64,000 bases of DNA, taken from contig OY856410.1 of the NCBI GenBank assembly GCA_963693085.1, forward strand, positions 890,767,835 to 890,831,834, written 5' to 3'. The DNA comes from Alisma plantago-aquatica. Taxonomy: Eukaryota; Streptophyta; Magnoliopsida; Alismatales; Alismataceae. The position numbers and the translations under genes were made by a program. The notes below the pieces were generated by a model, which saw only the letters and a list, made by a program, of their open reading frames with translations, made no database searches and was not told where the DNA came from. Position 1 is the stretch's first letter, and every line of letters starts with the position of its first letter. Of this stretch, positions 25,001-37,276 are shown one piece after another.

Positions 25001-26655
25001 CCTTGCCTCAACAACTTATCAACAACCATAGCTGATACAAGACAGGTGGGCAGAATCTTTCTTTCCCCTTGAAAGATCCATGTGCTGCTTTCATCAGCAA
25101 ACACAGCCAACTTGGACTCACAGTCCAAGACAACTCTATACCTTTCTAAGGTATCCATCCCGAGGATTATATCAAATCCCTACATATCAAGTGGTATAAG
25201 ATCCACTTGAATGCGAAGGTCAGAAAAGAAGAGGATGCAGGGAGAACATATCTCCTGTAAAACGGCAGACCCACTCAACGGAGTCTCCAACAACAAACTA
25301 TCTGCTCTATGACTAACAGTCATATTGCAGTTACGAATCACTTTATGAGTGATGAAAGAGTGTGTAGCACCCGGATCAATCAGAACAGCTACAACACAGG
25401 ATGTAGACATATCAGCATATAAAAGTTTCATCTGACCTGCCACTACCCATGGATTGACCACTGCCTCAGGTGGGTTCATAGCATAGAACCTCACAGTCGC
25501 CTGGTGTTGAGGTGGTGCTGATGATCCAGCTTGTGACGCTTGTCCACGTCCTCGAGCTGCTCCTTGATGTTGTCTATTCTGAGATCCCTGTTGATTCTAT
25601 CTCGGGGGTTGTTGTGTCACACTGACAGTCCTAGAACGGCAATCCTTCATCAAGTGTCCCACCTTACCACAATTGTAACAACTCCTCTCCTGTTTTTGTG
25701 GTCTGGGTGGTCCAGTAACTGACACTGATGCAGAACTATGCGTCCCTTGAAGCGGTTGACTCCGCCCTCTACCTCTGGTTGGTGTCCATTGAGTTTGAAA
25801 ACTCGATCTGGGTGGTGGAGGGTTAGGTGCAGAGAATCTAGGTCTCTTGGAATCCCTAGATGAAGAACCCTGGAACTGAGGATATCTTTTATGGGTTTGT
25901 CTTTTCTCAACCACATATCTCTCTATCCTTCGGACTGACTCAACGAAGGTAGAGAATCTCTCTCTGTTTTCTAAGGCAGACACAGGGGTTGACATATCAG
26001 AATTCAAACCCTTTTCGAATCTTCTGATTCTTTCTTCATCCGTAACAGCCATGTGCGGACAGAACCGCAACAACTCCATGAACATAGCTTCATACTCACT
26101 AATGTTCATCATACCCTGCCTTAGTTTCTCAAACTGAGAGATCTTCTCATCTAGGAAGGTCTTTGGAAAATATCTATTGATAAATTCCCGACGAAACTCT
26201 TCCCATGAGAACTCTACTCCAGGTCTCTTCTGCTCTTCCATGTTCCACCAGTGACCAGCACTGCCTTTGAGAAGATAGACAGCATGTCTAACCTTCTCAG
26301 CTTCCGGAATCATAAGAATCCTGAAAGCCTTCTCCAACTCTATCAACCATAAGTCAGCATCTGCAGGGTCGGCAGTTCCGAAGTACTCGGTAGCTCCGAC
26401 ACGACGAAGTCGTTCGAATGTCTTACCGATACCTTGTGCTTCAGGTTGGACAAGTGCCCTAGGTGTAGGAATGGGCATCCTATCGGTTATATGTGTCATG
26501 GCAGTCATGAACTGCCCGAACATCGTCTGTACAGCTGGATCACTCATGTCAGCTGGGTCGAACTGGGGTGGCTCTCTTGGCGACTCAGGTGCAGGTTGTT
26601 CTATTCTCGGAACTCTTGCACCGCCTCGAGGTGCACTAGCACTACTCTCTGCCAC
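22024..26655 (-). pseudogene. gypsy-2 gag-pol polyprotein, single frame with four stops
   Basis: One frame of 1544 codons from ATG at 26655 to the stop at 22024. Order by residue: gag 1-350 with capsid (LKGSAGHWW) and zinc knuckle CYNCGKVGHLMKDC (326-339); aspartic protease with DPGATHSF (D427); RT about 640-800 ([22 protein letters not shown] near 758); RNase H with FCDAS (D909) and [13 protein letters not shown]; integrase HHCC zinc region (CPVCQQVK), core with [10 protein letters not shown] and SDRGPQF; C-terminal chromodomain (EEATWELEDEMRRKYPALF). In-frame stops at 25597, 25180, 24406 and 22786 each fit one C-to-T or G-to-A change; the neighbouring residues match the family. There is no frameshift. 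It would encode the whole replication machinery if the stops were absent; as it stands it makes only gag. Confidence 0.93.
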
Positions 26656-26793
26656 GTGCTCATCATGATGTTCTGAAATTCTTATGTATCTTCTTCTCCT
26701 GAGGAGTAGAAGATTCTATTAGATGAGGAAGGAGTACTAAAGGTAGACTCGACATCCTAAGTCCTATGCCTCTGTAGACTCAACTGAACCTGG

Positions 26794-26809
26794 AGCTCTA
26801 ATACCACTA
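26794..26809 (-). promoter_or_regulatory. Primer binding site of gypsy-2 (initiator Met tRNA)
   Basis: The plus strand reads agctctaataccacta, so the minus strand is tagtggtattagagct, directly inside the 5' LTR. It has one C-to-T difference from the standard iMet site. Confidence 0.8.
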
Positions 26810-26811
26810 GT

Positions 26812-29800
26812 TGTGGGCTCTGATCTCCAAACCATGACATAAACACGATTAAAATGTAGCGGAAGCGAATCGGTAATCAGCGGAAGACAAAAATCACGGG
26901 AAATTAAAACTTTTCGAGACAAGAGCTTGGATCCATAAAAGCTTCTTTCATAAAGAGAGATAAACTGTTTACATCTCAGGATAATTACTTCTTGAGTAAT
27001 TATATACATCAAGATACAAAATCTCAAGATCACTATACAAAAGACTCCAAGACCTGAGAGTACAGAGGACACATAGGACTGACTTTAACTACCCCATATG
27101 GCAGGACAATATCCACCTGAGATTACTGCTGTCCCTGATGCTGCTGCTGAGACTGATCACCTGTAGGCTGGTTCCTTCGTCTCCGACGTCCACCTAAAAA
27201 GTTGAAGCCTACGGGGTGAGACAATTATACATAATTGTCCCAGCGAGAGTTATAACTCTTCGCCAGAAGCTTTATTATGACATCAAAGAATATCTTAAAC
27301 AGTAAAGCCTTCAAAGCATTCTATAACAGTTGCAGGTATAACAAGATTTCTACAATTTAGGAGATATGGAGAATATCAACATTATTGCAATGTAACATCA
27401 ATCAACTAACTTGGAGTCGTCTCTAACAAGTTATACTACATTGTTGATTATGTTTTACAAACAACATTATGCCCTGTGGAGATGAGGCTTACCACTCATA
27501 CTCCAACTGATCGCTGAGAAGCCGCATCAGTATCATACATAGGTCATTAAGAGAGTCGGATTCTCATGACCTTCACCTTCCTCAGTCAGTAAGAGGATCA
27601 CTTGTAGGACATCTCGTGTCTCTAATACTATAGCTCACCAGGGTAAACTGGTCCTTCGCTATTCTAGAGTCACAGTGGCGTTCTGTACTCTCTTCGTCAT
27701 CAGGAGGTTTCATATTTACCTACCACTGATACGGATATCTGTGCTTTCTTCATCATCAGGAGGTTTCATGTTTACCTACCACTGATACGGTATGGAACTA
27801 TAGTGAAGGATGGATGGATTCCACATCTACATCACTTTCCTACACTAGGATGTAAGGTTATACACATCCATGTACCCCACATACTCAAAAGTATGTGCTC
27901 CAGGAGTTCCCTGAGGAAAACCTGTTTCACCATCACTTAATCTCTGACAATGATGGATCTATGATCAGGGCTCTACATTATACTTGATTAGTTAGGTACA
28001 TTCAATATTCTTTAACAGCATACATTGTTCTTCAAACAATAACAGTAGCATAGCAGATACAAAAGAAGAATACTAAATGTAACAGGCCTAACTCATATCA
28101 ATCATCATTTCTCATTATCCTCATCACAAGTCATCTCTAAGGCATGACTTTGATGGTATTCATGGCTCTCACAGCCCATTATCAGCATAGGATGCCACTG
28201 GCAAGACATCAGATTACTTTACTTATTCATAAGGCTAACAACATGCCTTTAATGAATATAACATTATTATCCATACCTGGATATGATTACCTTCATATCA
28301 GAACCTGCATGGTTAATACATCTGATAAAGGTAATACAACAATAAGGAATGTACTTCCTACTCTTGTCATAAGAGTTAAATCTTTAATTCAAATCAAATA
28401 GAGTTTAATACTCAAAAGCATGCCATTACCCTTGAATTAGGGTTTACTATTCACATTACATGTCATAGCCCTTGAATTAGGGTTTACTATTCACATCAAG
28501 GTGAATTAAACTCATCACATCATCATGTATGAGTAACATCTTCATTGATGCTCTTGGATTAGTTAAAGGTTCATCATTTATCATAATTAGGGTTTCTATG
28601 ATCTCACACAGGTGGATCATACCCTAATTATGCTCATTTCTGTGTATTGGGGATGCTTCAATTGAGTTTCCACTTAAAAAGGGTACTTTCTCTCTCTAGA
28701 AGTACTTTCTCTCTCTAGAAGTACTTTCTTTCTCATCATAAGGTTAGGTGATGTCAACATCACTCTAAAACAGGTTGGATTGAGTCATCATAGGCTAACA
28801 TAGCCAAAAACATCACCATTATGTGATTAGAGTTACTTTCTCTCTCTAGGGTACTTTCTCTCTCTAGAGTACTAATGGTTGATGATAACATTAGACTAGA
28901 TCAAGTTGGATAGAGTCATTATGACTAAAAACATCATTCTCATGTAATTAGAGTTTGAATTGAGCAAGGTATAACTTAATTGACCCTTCAGGGGTATTTT
29001 GGTAATTCACCCCATTGATCATCATCATGGTCCAAACCTTAGTCAATTAACCCCTTAATATCCTAGGTTGTCATTAGGGTTCAGTTTGGGCAACAGTAGA
29101 CCATTTATATTATGAATTGATTGAAAGAAGTCAACTTGGAATTACATTGATTGATTTCAATCATTAATCATCAATTGAGTTGAGATCGGTTGAAAGTGTT
29201 GACCGTTTGCCCACTTTGACTTTCCAAGACCGTGAGCCTCTATCTAACTCCAAGACCGCGAGCCCCCTTAGGCTTCAAGACCGCAAAGCCCTATCATTGG
29301 TTCAATTGATGTTGAGACCGCGAAGATCAAATTGGAGTTGAGACCGCGAAGAGACGTTGACCGTTTAGCTAGTTTGACCTCAGGACCGCGAGGCCCTTCG
29401 CGGTCTTGAGACCGCGAGCCTCCTCTCGGTCTTGAGACAGTGAGCCCCCTCACGGTCTTGAGACCACGAGCCCTCTCACAGTCTTGAGACCGCGAGCCCT
29501 CTCACGGTCTTGAGACCGCAAGGCTCACATGGTCTCAGCCGCTTGGTACATCAACAAAATCAAAGATACAATCGATGATGTTAACCGATGTTGAAGCCCT
29601 CAAAAGGTCAAAGTTATGTTGACCACCTATGGATTGGGTCAACTAAGGTTATGCTTAACCAATTGGTCATTCAATTGACCCTCAATTGTTGACCAATTAG
29701 GATTGAAATCGATTCAATTAGGGTCTATCAATGTTCACCCATCAACACTCCACAATGTGACTCAACACAAGGTTGAACCCTTCAATTGAGCTCCAATTGG

Positions 29801-31765
29801 GCCCAAACTTGGCCCAAACGGTCTTGAGGTCATGTGGGTGGACCCCACATGGTCTGGAGACCGTTTTCCCATCCAATTTTGGATTTTAGTGCAGATTCAT
29901 CAAGGTCTGACCCATTGAGTTGATGATCATGTCAATATTTAATTGCAATGTAATTTGGTGTAATTGTACCTTCAATTGGTCAACTATCCTTGACCCCAGA
30001 CCTCCAAACGGTCTTGGTTGATTTCCCTCGCGGTCTTGAGACCGTTTGGGGGACCCCTAAACGGTCTTGAGACCGTTTACGTCAATCAACCCTAAAAACC
30101 CTAATTAGGTCACCATAATTTCAGTACTGATTTCATCTAGGGTTAGCCCTAGTATTCACCCTTCAACTCTTAGCCCGTTTGAAATTAGACCATCAAACTT
30201 GGTGAGTTGTTAATTAACATTATTTTGAACAGTAATCTCATACGGTCAACGCTTAGTCAACGACCTTACACGGTCTTGAGACCGTTTTCCCAAAAAGGCA
30301 ATTTCAGACCGTTTGAAAATCAGGAATAAATTCAAATAAAATTGTTACTTAAAAAGGTCATATCTCCCGATTCCCTTGGAGTTAGCCTCCCAAATATTGA
30401 GGGTAATTAGCCTATATAATTAGAAACAGGTTTTGTATACGGTCCACGCCCGGTCAACGGGGCCAAACGGTCTTGGAGACCGTTTTGCCTGTCGCGGTCT
30501 CGAGACCGTTTGCTCACCTCGCGGTCTTGAGACCGAGAGAGAAAACTTTTGAGACCGTTTAAGGAAGTTCAAAGTGGTGGGTTTTTATTGGAAATCACGC
30601 CTTCATCTCCTAGCTCAAGAACAGTACGAATATCCCATGGATTGGCTTGCAAAATAGCAGGGAAAAGTAGGGAAATACTAAGAGCTATCATCAAAACGCA
30701 TATAAAGATGCACATAGTAAAGCATGGGTTTAGAGTTATAAAACCCGCCTAAAGCTTGCTTCTTGAGCTCCAAGATTTCAAGCTCCAAGCTCTAATGGAG
30801 TCCTTGATTTCTTACAGGTTGCCCAAGGTGAAAACTCCAAGGAAGGATGAAAAGAGACGGCTAGAAAGGTAGGGTTTCAAGAGTTAGCCATGAAGATGAC
30901 CTTGAATTTGAGTTCTTACCATGGAATTAGGCAAGAAGAGGGGTTTAGACCTACCTTGCACCCCTTGGTCGTCCTCATTAGCTCCAAGGCAGTCCTTGGT
31001 CGTCTTTTCTGAAATGAAACAGTAAGGGAACGAAGGGTAAGTTCCCTTGCAACTAAGGGAAGGAGGGCTTATATACATGGGGTAGGATTTTCAACATTAG
31101 TTCATAAGTTGTCCATAATTCCAACTAGGTCCCTCCTTCTTTACTTGATCGTCCCTTCCTCTTTATTCTAAGGACAAACCTTCTCTTAAGGTCTTAGGAA
31201 AAGAAGGTAAAGGAGAACAAGCTAATAATGAGGTACATACATAAAGAGATATTACACATATACCCTGATTATTCAATCACAAGGCATGTCTCATAACTTG
31301 ATAATTCAATTGAGGTGACTTCCTCATCATTTCTTCTCTTAATGATGGCAAGAGTCTAAAAGATACTTTAGATGACATATTTTACAATTTGTATCCCTTA
31401 ATTTGGGTAAATTGCATTTTACCCCAAACTAGGGTTTCAAGTACCGGGATTGCTTCCACAGCTGCACCTTGGTGCCCTAGCTTGGGAAATCCCTCAAACT
31501 TTACCAAAACGATTCTCATGATGTCTCAAAATCAGAGGAACTTCTCAGCATGTGCAAATTGCAAGCTAACCCTTTTAACTGGGTAAATTACACATAGGTC
31601 CCTGTATATCAAAACAGTGCTACAACTTTAAATAAAAAGGAGCAAATACTGAAATATATGTTTCTGAGAACTTAATTACATGCTCAGAGTTAATCACAAA
31701 GATTTAATTACATATTTAGGCAAAACACCTAGGGTTAACTCATAACCCAGGTCAGGGATGTTACA
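26812..31765 (-). repeat. 5' LTR of gypsy-2 (4954 bp)
   Basis: Same start, end and contents as the left LTR. It is 26 bp longer. The palindrome array here (29225-30545) has one more 26-bp unit, at about 29468-29493, than the left LTR, which accounts for the net length difference exactly. Confidence 0.93.
31068..31075 (-). promoter_or_regulatory. TATA box of gypsy-2 5' LTR
   Basis: Minus-strand TATATAAG, identical in context to 21278-21285. Transcription would run leftward into gag at 26655. Confidence 0.5.
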
Positions 31766-32289
31766 CTAAGGATCAATTCCTTATATATGGTGGCGAGGAA
31801 GAACTGGTTGTAAGAGGTTACACCGATGCAAGATTCCAAACCGACAAAGATGATTACAAATTGCAATTAGGATTTGTATTTTGCCTAAACAATGGAGCTG
31901 TGAGCTGGAAGAGTTCCAAGAAAGAAATAGTTGTCGATTCTACTATAGAGGCCGAGTATATTGCTGCTTCACGTGCAGTAAAGGAGGCTGTATGGATCAG
32001 GAAGTTCGTCATTGAACTTGGTGCAGTTCCCAGTAGTTGTGATGCAATTGAGCTTTATTGTGACAATAATGGAGCTATTGCTCAATCTAAGGAGCCCAGA
32101 TCACATCAGCGGTCCAAGCACATACTGCGGTGCTTCCATTTCAAATCAGAGATCATACAGTGAGGAGATGTGAAGATTTGCAAAGTACCAACTGAAGACA
32201 ACATAGCTGATCCACTGACTAAGGCCCTTTCTCAGCAGAAGCATGATGGTCATGCTAGGTCACAAGGACTGAGGTTCCTAGGTGACTAG
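31766..32289 (+). pseudogene. copia-2 pol, second part (RNase H)
   Basis: After the duplicated ctaag the copia frame resumes: YTDARFQTDKDD, then WKSSKKEIVVDSTIEAEYIA, the classic copia RNase H block with catalytic D and E, then LYCDNNGAIA, and finally EDNIADPLTKALSQQKHDGH to a TAG at 32287-32289. One in-frame TGA at 32161 fits CGA to TGA. Without gypsy-2 this would follow KYLRRTK at 17020-17042. The reading frame across the junction is kept, which dates gypsy-2 after copia-2. Confidence 0.9.
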
Positions 32290-32310
32290 CTCTAAGTGCA
32301 AGTGGGAGTC
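32290..32310 (+). promoter_or_regulatory. Polypurine tract of copia-2
   Basis: gtgcaagtgggagtc immediately precedes the TG of the 3' LTR. aagtgggag is the usual short copia polypurine tract. Confidence 0.65.
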
Positions 32311-34520
32311 TGTTAGTATGTATTCCCATAGAGCAAGTCATGTGATGATTGTAATGGGATACTTTGTAAATGATTTGAATAATAATAAAAGGCAATTTCC
32401 AATCTATATGTTTTAACTATTTCTGAGATGATAGTGTAACATGAGAGATGTCTAAAGAATTGTTTACTCGATGACGTATGCTTTTAGGTTTAGGACCTAA
32501 ACAATGAGATCATACAGATGTTAAGAGTATACATTCTTATTTGGTCTCTAGTCAGTTCTTATTGTGGAAATAACCATAGACATAAATAACACTAAAGACT
32601 AGATAGTGTGTTGGTTGATGACAGAATCTCATTAGTCATGATATAGTGATATCAAACCAAGCACATAGGTACTTGTTAGAGAACAAGTGTACCAGACAGA
32701 CCCACCGTGAAGAGTGACACATGGAACCATGATTTGGTAGTCACAGTCAGCTCTCACATTGATGGTGGTGAATGTGATTCTTTGACCTAAAATAACTACA
32801 CTCAACACATGACGTTGGGTACACTTTGACATCATCAAACGCAGTCCTGAAACATGGGTTGTTATAAAGGTGATGATTGGGTGACTTTGACACATGGGGC
32901 TTTTGAGGGGTGAGTGATAGATATGGGATTTGTCCCTCTTAAGGGAGTTTGATGTCCATGGCCACTTTATGAGTAGGATTGAGAAAGGCATGCACATGCA
33001 TGTGTGAATCAATATGTGATATTGATGTCACACACATCTCACCCAGTCTGCTCTAAGATCAAGGAAACAAATGAACGTTGAAAGGATGACTGTACCATGC
33101 CTTGAGTTCATTCAGGACATTAGTGACAAAGGAATAATACATTCGCTGTATCACCATTCACAAATTGTAGGATTGGAAGTTGTTCTCCAACTTTCTATTT
33201 CACTTGGGTAGCACTGATGTGCGACTAGGCACCTCTCTTTGATTGTGAAGTCATAAATGTTATGGACTTTCACTGTAAACGTGAAATGGACCTGCAAGGT
33301 CACACACATAGGATTTAACCCGTAAGAGGAGTTTATCCACAAATGATGTTTAGATTGATTACTTAAGCAGTTTAGTAGTTCAATTAAACACTCAGTTGAT
33401 TGATAGCTCAAAATCATAGTGTTCAAGGTGTTTGACCAATTGATTAGAGTATCAGATTGATTGAAACTACAATTGACTGATTTTGCATAGTTTGCACTTC
33501 CAACCGATCGGCTCATGAGATGAACTGATCGACTCAGGTTGGTGAACCGATCGGCTCAACTGGTGAGACGATCAGGTCATGCATCAATGAGATGATTGGC
33601 TCAATTGTTGAACCGGTCAATTCATGTGATCAACAGAGATCGTTTGGAAAGTCAATTTTGCAAATAAAATTTGTTTCACTTGTACAAATTTGATTTGAAC
33701 AAGGATGACTATTTGATTAATCAGAAACAAATATGAAAGTCAATTTGAGTTGGACCAGGACCATGAACCGATCGGATCAGAAGCGGACTGATCGACTCAG
33801 GTGTCCCAAACGATCGGTTCAGGTGTGAACCGATCGGTTGAGGTCACCAAACGACCATTTCAGGGTTGAAATGATCGGTTCAGCTGGCGTAGTTGGTTAT
33901 TTTGTGGAAAATTTCGAACCCTTCTACTCCTGCTTTAATCCCGCATTGCCCAGGGTAGAGAACCTTGTCCCATGACCCTCCTATATATAGGGTTATTGGG
34001 GGCTTCTCAAAGTACAACTCATAACACCAATTGCTTTGCAAAGTTGTCGTTCTTTCTAGTTTTGGTAACTGAGAGAGCCCGAGCAAGTGCTACCTGATAA
34101 AGGAGGCACATCAAGGGAAAAACAACTGTAGAAAAGCAACTGGTTGCAGGAGAGTGTGTCAGTGACTAGTACGCTGATAGGAGGGTGTGAATCCTTCTTA
34201 TTCCTTATGGGATAAGGAGATTGGAGTTCCAGGCAGTCCGTGTGGACGACTGTAGAGGCGGGAGACTTCTACTGCTCAGAGGATAGCTGTCAATCCTGAC
34301 AGTCCTGGTGAGACCAAGAGCTGCACAGACACCGTCCAAGACCAGAGGCGAAGACCGCGCAAGCCGTGAGGTAACGTCACCGAGAAAGCCTCGGGACAAG
34401 GTACGCATCTACAAACCATCTTTCCTATTGTATAGACGTTGACACAATTCCTTTATTTTGGGTTTGGGAGAAGAAAATTTTTGTTTCCGCTGCCTTCTCT
34501 GTCTCCCCTATAACCTATCA
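32311..34520 (+). repeat. 3' LTR of copia-2 (2210 bp)
   Basis: Begins TGTTAGTATG and ends ataacctatca. It is the partner of 10604-12808 with scattered substitutions and small indels. It carries the CCGATCGG word array at 33500-33880, several copies of which have decayed (ctgatcgact, atgatcggtt), and the TATA box at 33982-33989. Confidence 0.92.
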
Positions 34521-34525
34521 ATTTT
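34521..34525. repeat. Target site duplication of copia-2, right copy
   Basis: atttt, identical to 10599-10603. Confidence 0.9.
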
Positions 34526-35750
34526 TGGTATGCCGCTCCATGAGAAGAACAAGAGAATGACTATCTAATAGGTGGCTAGGGGTAGTCCTTAAAGAAAATA
34601 TGTAAAGTGAGATGACTCTCTAGGGTTTAAGAAAATCCATTCTGAACCAATTTTGTCTAGGTAGAGTAGGAAACCTCAACCACCATTGTGAGATAGATAG
34701 GAAGTGATTATTAGAAAAAAAACACCAAGCACAGACAGTGCAATATCTCGATTAAGGAATTTTAAGGTTTCCTTGGTTCAAGAGATATGAAGAATTCATT
34801 ACATTAATGCATATGAAAGTGTGTAGGCTTCATATGCAAATGTCACAAAACCATTTTTACACCAATCCCAATCCCACTTCTAAAACAGTGGGAAAGGGAC
34901 TGAAGCATCCATCCCTGATTGACCCAATTAATCTCAGATAATCATATGAATAAAATAAACATCATCACTTACTTTAAAAAATGAACCACAAAAGCTTTTA
35001 GATGGCTCGTGGGGCAACAAGATATAGATTTAAACTGAGAGAAAACTAACTACAACAAAAATTTTCTACAACCCGATTACATATTAGGCTCCCATGTTTG
35101 CTAGTTATTGGTGCTGCTTGAAATCTTCTAGCAGAGTTCAATAGAGAAAGGGACATGACTAGATATTGTTTTCCTGAATCAGAAATCATGACCCAATGTC
35201 AATGTAAGAATGTTGAGTCAGTTATGGAAAACACGAAAGAACATATGTATACTTGAAAGGAAACAGCCACTTGGCATATTTATAAGAAACAAATATTAAC
35301 AAATAGATAACTTTCAAGTGCTCAACAAGTAAAGATTCCAAAATAGTTTGTAGTATACTTCAAACAAGAGTCAACCCCCGCCCATATGCGAGAGTGGAAA
35401 GACTAACACAGTGCCACTTAATCCTAAGGGAAAGGCCATAGATACTTAACCATAAGGAAAAGGAAAGGATTGCCAATGGTCCACTAAAAATGAGAAGGGG
35501 AAAGGCTTAAATGGTTGATAGCGAGGAAACAAGGGGAGTATATTGCCAATCCAATTATGAAACAAAAGAACAAACAATCTATATAAATTTAAAACACTAG
35601 TCTGTAGGGAATGCAGGATCTCATGCAAGTTTTATGCCAAGTATTCTAGTTATACATATGTACACATACATTACATCACATCAATCTTGGTTAAGAGGAT
35701 ATAGAACATGTACCTTTTAGGATATCTTAATCACTAATTCTAAAATGAAA
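34526..35750. other. Unassigned AT-rich sequence right of copia-2
   Basis: About 1.2 kb. This is the continuation of the sequence left of 10599. No reading frame of interest, no LTR terminus and no recognised repeat. It may be part of a decayed element or of the older genomic flank. Confidence 0.4.
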
Positions 35751-35978
35751 GAGGTCATGGAGTAGGGTAAATAAATGGTCAAAGGATCATGATAGCGATT
35801 TGATGTTTGGAAACAGAAGGTAACTCAATATAGAAAGGATTATACCTGGTCATGGGGTAGGGTAAATACCTTGTCAAAGGATCATATCCTTAAAGGATTA
35901 TACAGATGATCTAAACAACAACTACTTTACTTTTTTTATATATAGTAGGAAATAGAAGGTAACTCGATATAGAAAGTT
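35751..35978. repeat. Local imperfect duplication at the left edge of the tandem gypsy
   Basis: ggtcatggrgtagggtaaata and gtcaaaggatcat occur at 35753-35790 and again at 35848-35885. gaaacagaaggtaactc at 35810 recurs as gaaatagaaggtaactc at 35948. The second copy continues into the gypsy internal region, so the edge of the element was rearranged rather than cleanly cut. Confidence 0.5.
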
Positions 35979-36054
35979 CTATATTGACAAGTCTACCTTT
36001 GACAAGATAACTAACATCTTATCTAACCCAAAACATGAACTTAGTTGTCATTTA

Positions 36055-37146
36055 TTATTGCCTTTGTCCTCTACTACCAGAAGTAGATGGACCAAACTGT
36101 GACACTTGTCTTCGTCCTCCACCATCTGCTCCACTAGACTCGGGTCCTTGTGGGTTTTGCATATTATGTCTTGACTGTTGGGTCATCTCATTGTTTCTCC
36201 TTGGACATTGTTGTCTAAAATGTCCTAGATGTCCACATTTATGACAAGCTCAACCCCAACTTGATGACCCCTGCATAGGTGCACTATATTGTGGTTGGAT
36301 TGGTGAATATTTTAGTTGTCTACTGTCACTACTCATTAGTCCTTGTGACTGTGTAGACTTTCTTTTGAGGTTTGTCTCATGTTTATTTATCGTAGATCTT
36401 TCTATCCTCCGTATAGACTCCACAAATGTGGCAAACCTCTCCCTACTTTCTAGGGCAGATGCCGGAATGGACATATCAACATTCAATCCTTTCTCAATAC
36501 GTCGAATCTTTTCCTTCTCAGTAGCAACCATCTGGGGGAAAAATCATAAAAGTTCCATGAACTTAACCTCATATTCACTTATCGACATGGCTCCCTGTCG
36601 TATTTTCTCAAACTGTGAGATATTTTCATCTAAATAAGTTTTTGGAAAATACTTATTCACGAATTCTCGACAGAATTCATCCCATCCAACCTCTTCATCA
36701 TTCCTCTTTATTTCTTCTATAGCCCACCAGTGTCCAGCACTACCTTTCAAAAGGTACACCGCATGTTTAACTTTGTCAGCCTCTGGGATACTAAGGATCT
36801 TAAAGGCTTTTTCTAACTCAGTGAGCCAGAGATCAACATCTGTTGGATCAGATGTTCCAGCATATTCAATGGCTTTGACACGACATAGTCGTTCAAAGGT
36901 CTTACCAGACCCATATCCCTCATTGGGAGTTGGTGTCCTGGGTGTTGATGCTGGCATCCGATCTGCCATATACCTTAGTGTGGTCATGAGCTGCCCAAAA
37001 AGATTATGAATATCTGGGTTTCCTCTCATGACTTCATCAACATGGGGGTTTTCAGGCACTGGTTCCTCCCTTTCCTGATCCCTTGCACCTCCTACTGGTA
37101 CAACAACATTGCTCTCAACAACGTATTCTTCACATCCTTCAGACAT
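36055..37146 (-). pseudogene. gag of gypsy piece A (two in-frame stops)
   Basis: Starts at the ATG at 37146 (MSEGCEEYVVESN), chosen because the copy in piece B begins at the same point; an upstream ATG at 37173 is private to this copy. Capsid region: FERLCRVKAIEYAGTSDPTD, LTELEKAFKILSIPEADKVK, LKGSAGHWW, then EYEVKFMELL. A TGA at 36544-36546 follows where piece B has CGA. Downstream the frame continues to SSWG, then a TGA at 36250-36252, and directly after it the zinc knuckle CHKCGHLGHFRQQC. The final stop is at 36055, about 364 codons in all. The paralogue in gypsy-2 has the same domain order and no stop before its knuckle. No pol follows. Confidence 0.82.
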
Positions 37147-37263
37147 CTTTAAGTTATATATCTTCTTCTGCATAAGCAGAAGACACTATAAGATACACTG
37201 AAGTACACTTAGAATAGACTCGATACCTTAGTCCTATGTCTCTGTAGACTCAGTGAACCTAGA

Positions 37264-37276
37264 GCTCTAATACCAC
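37264..37276 (-). promoter_or_regulatory. Primer binding site, piece A
   Basis: The plus strand reads gctctaataccac, five bases inside the LTR start. On the minus strand this is an iMet site with one C-to-T change. Confidence 0.7.

Larger units (their letters stand above)
17048..31765 (-). mobile_element. Ty3/gypsy chromovirus gypsy-2 (Tekay/Del-like), 14.7 kb
   Basis: Complete minus-strand element: 5' LTR on the right (26812-31765), primer site, one long gag-pol frame (26655-22024), polypurine tract and 3' LTR on the left (17048-21975). It has a perfect 5-bp target duplication inside copia-2. LTRs of almost 5 kb and a chromodomain at the integrase end fit the Tekay/Del chromovirus lineage. 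The LTRs are very alike along their whole length, so insertion is fairly recent. Gag-pol has four in-frame stops and no frameshift. Confidence 0.93.
10604..34520 (+). mobile_element. Ty1/copia element copia-2, with nested gypsy-2
   Basis: Two LTRs in the same orientation (10604-12808 and 32311-34520), a Met-tRNA primer site, copia-type order (gag remnant, protease, integrase, RT, RNase H) on the plus strand, a polypurine tract and a perfect 5-bp target duplication. Removing gypsy-2 and one copy of its duplication leaves an element of about 9.2 kb. The LTRs differ by many substitutions and small indels, so this is an older insertion than Sire-2. Lineage within copia was not assigned firmly; it resembles the Tork/Angela/TAR group. 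Confidence 0.9.
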
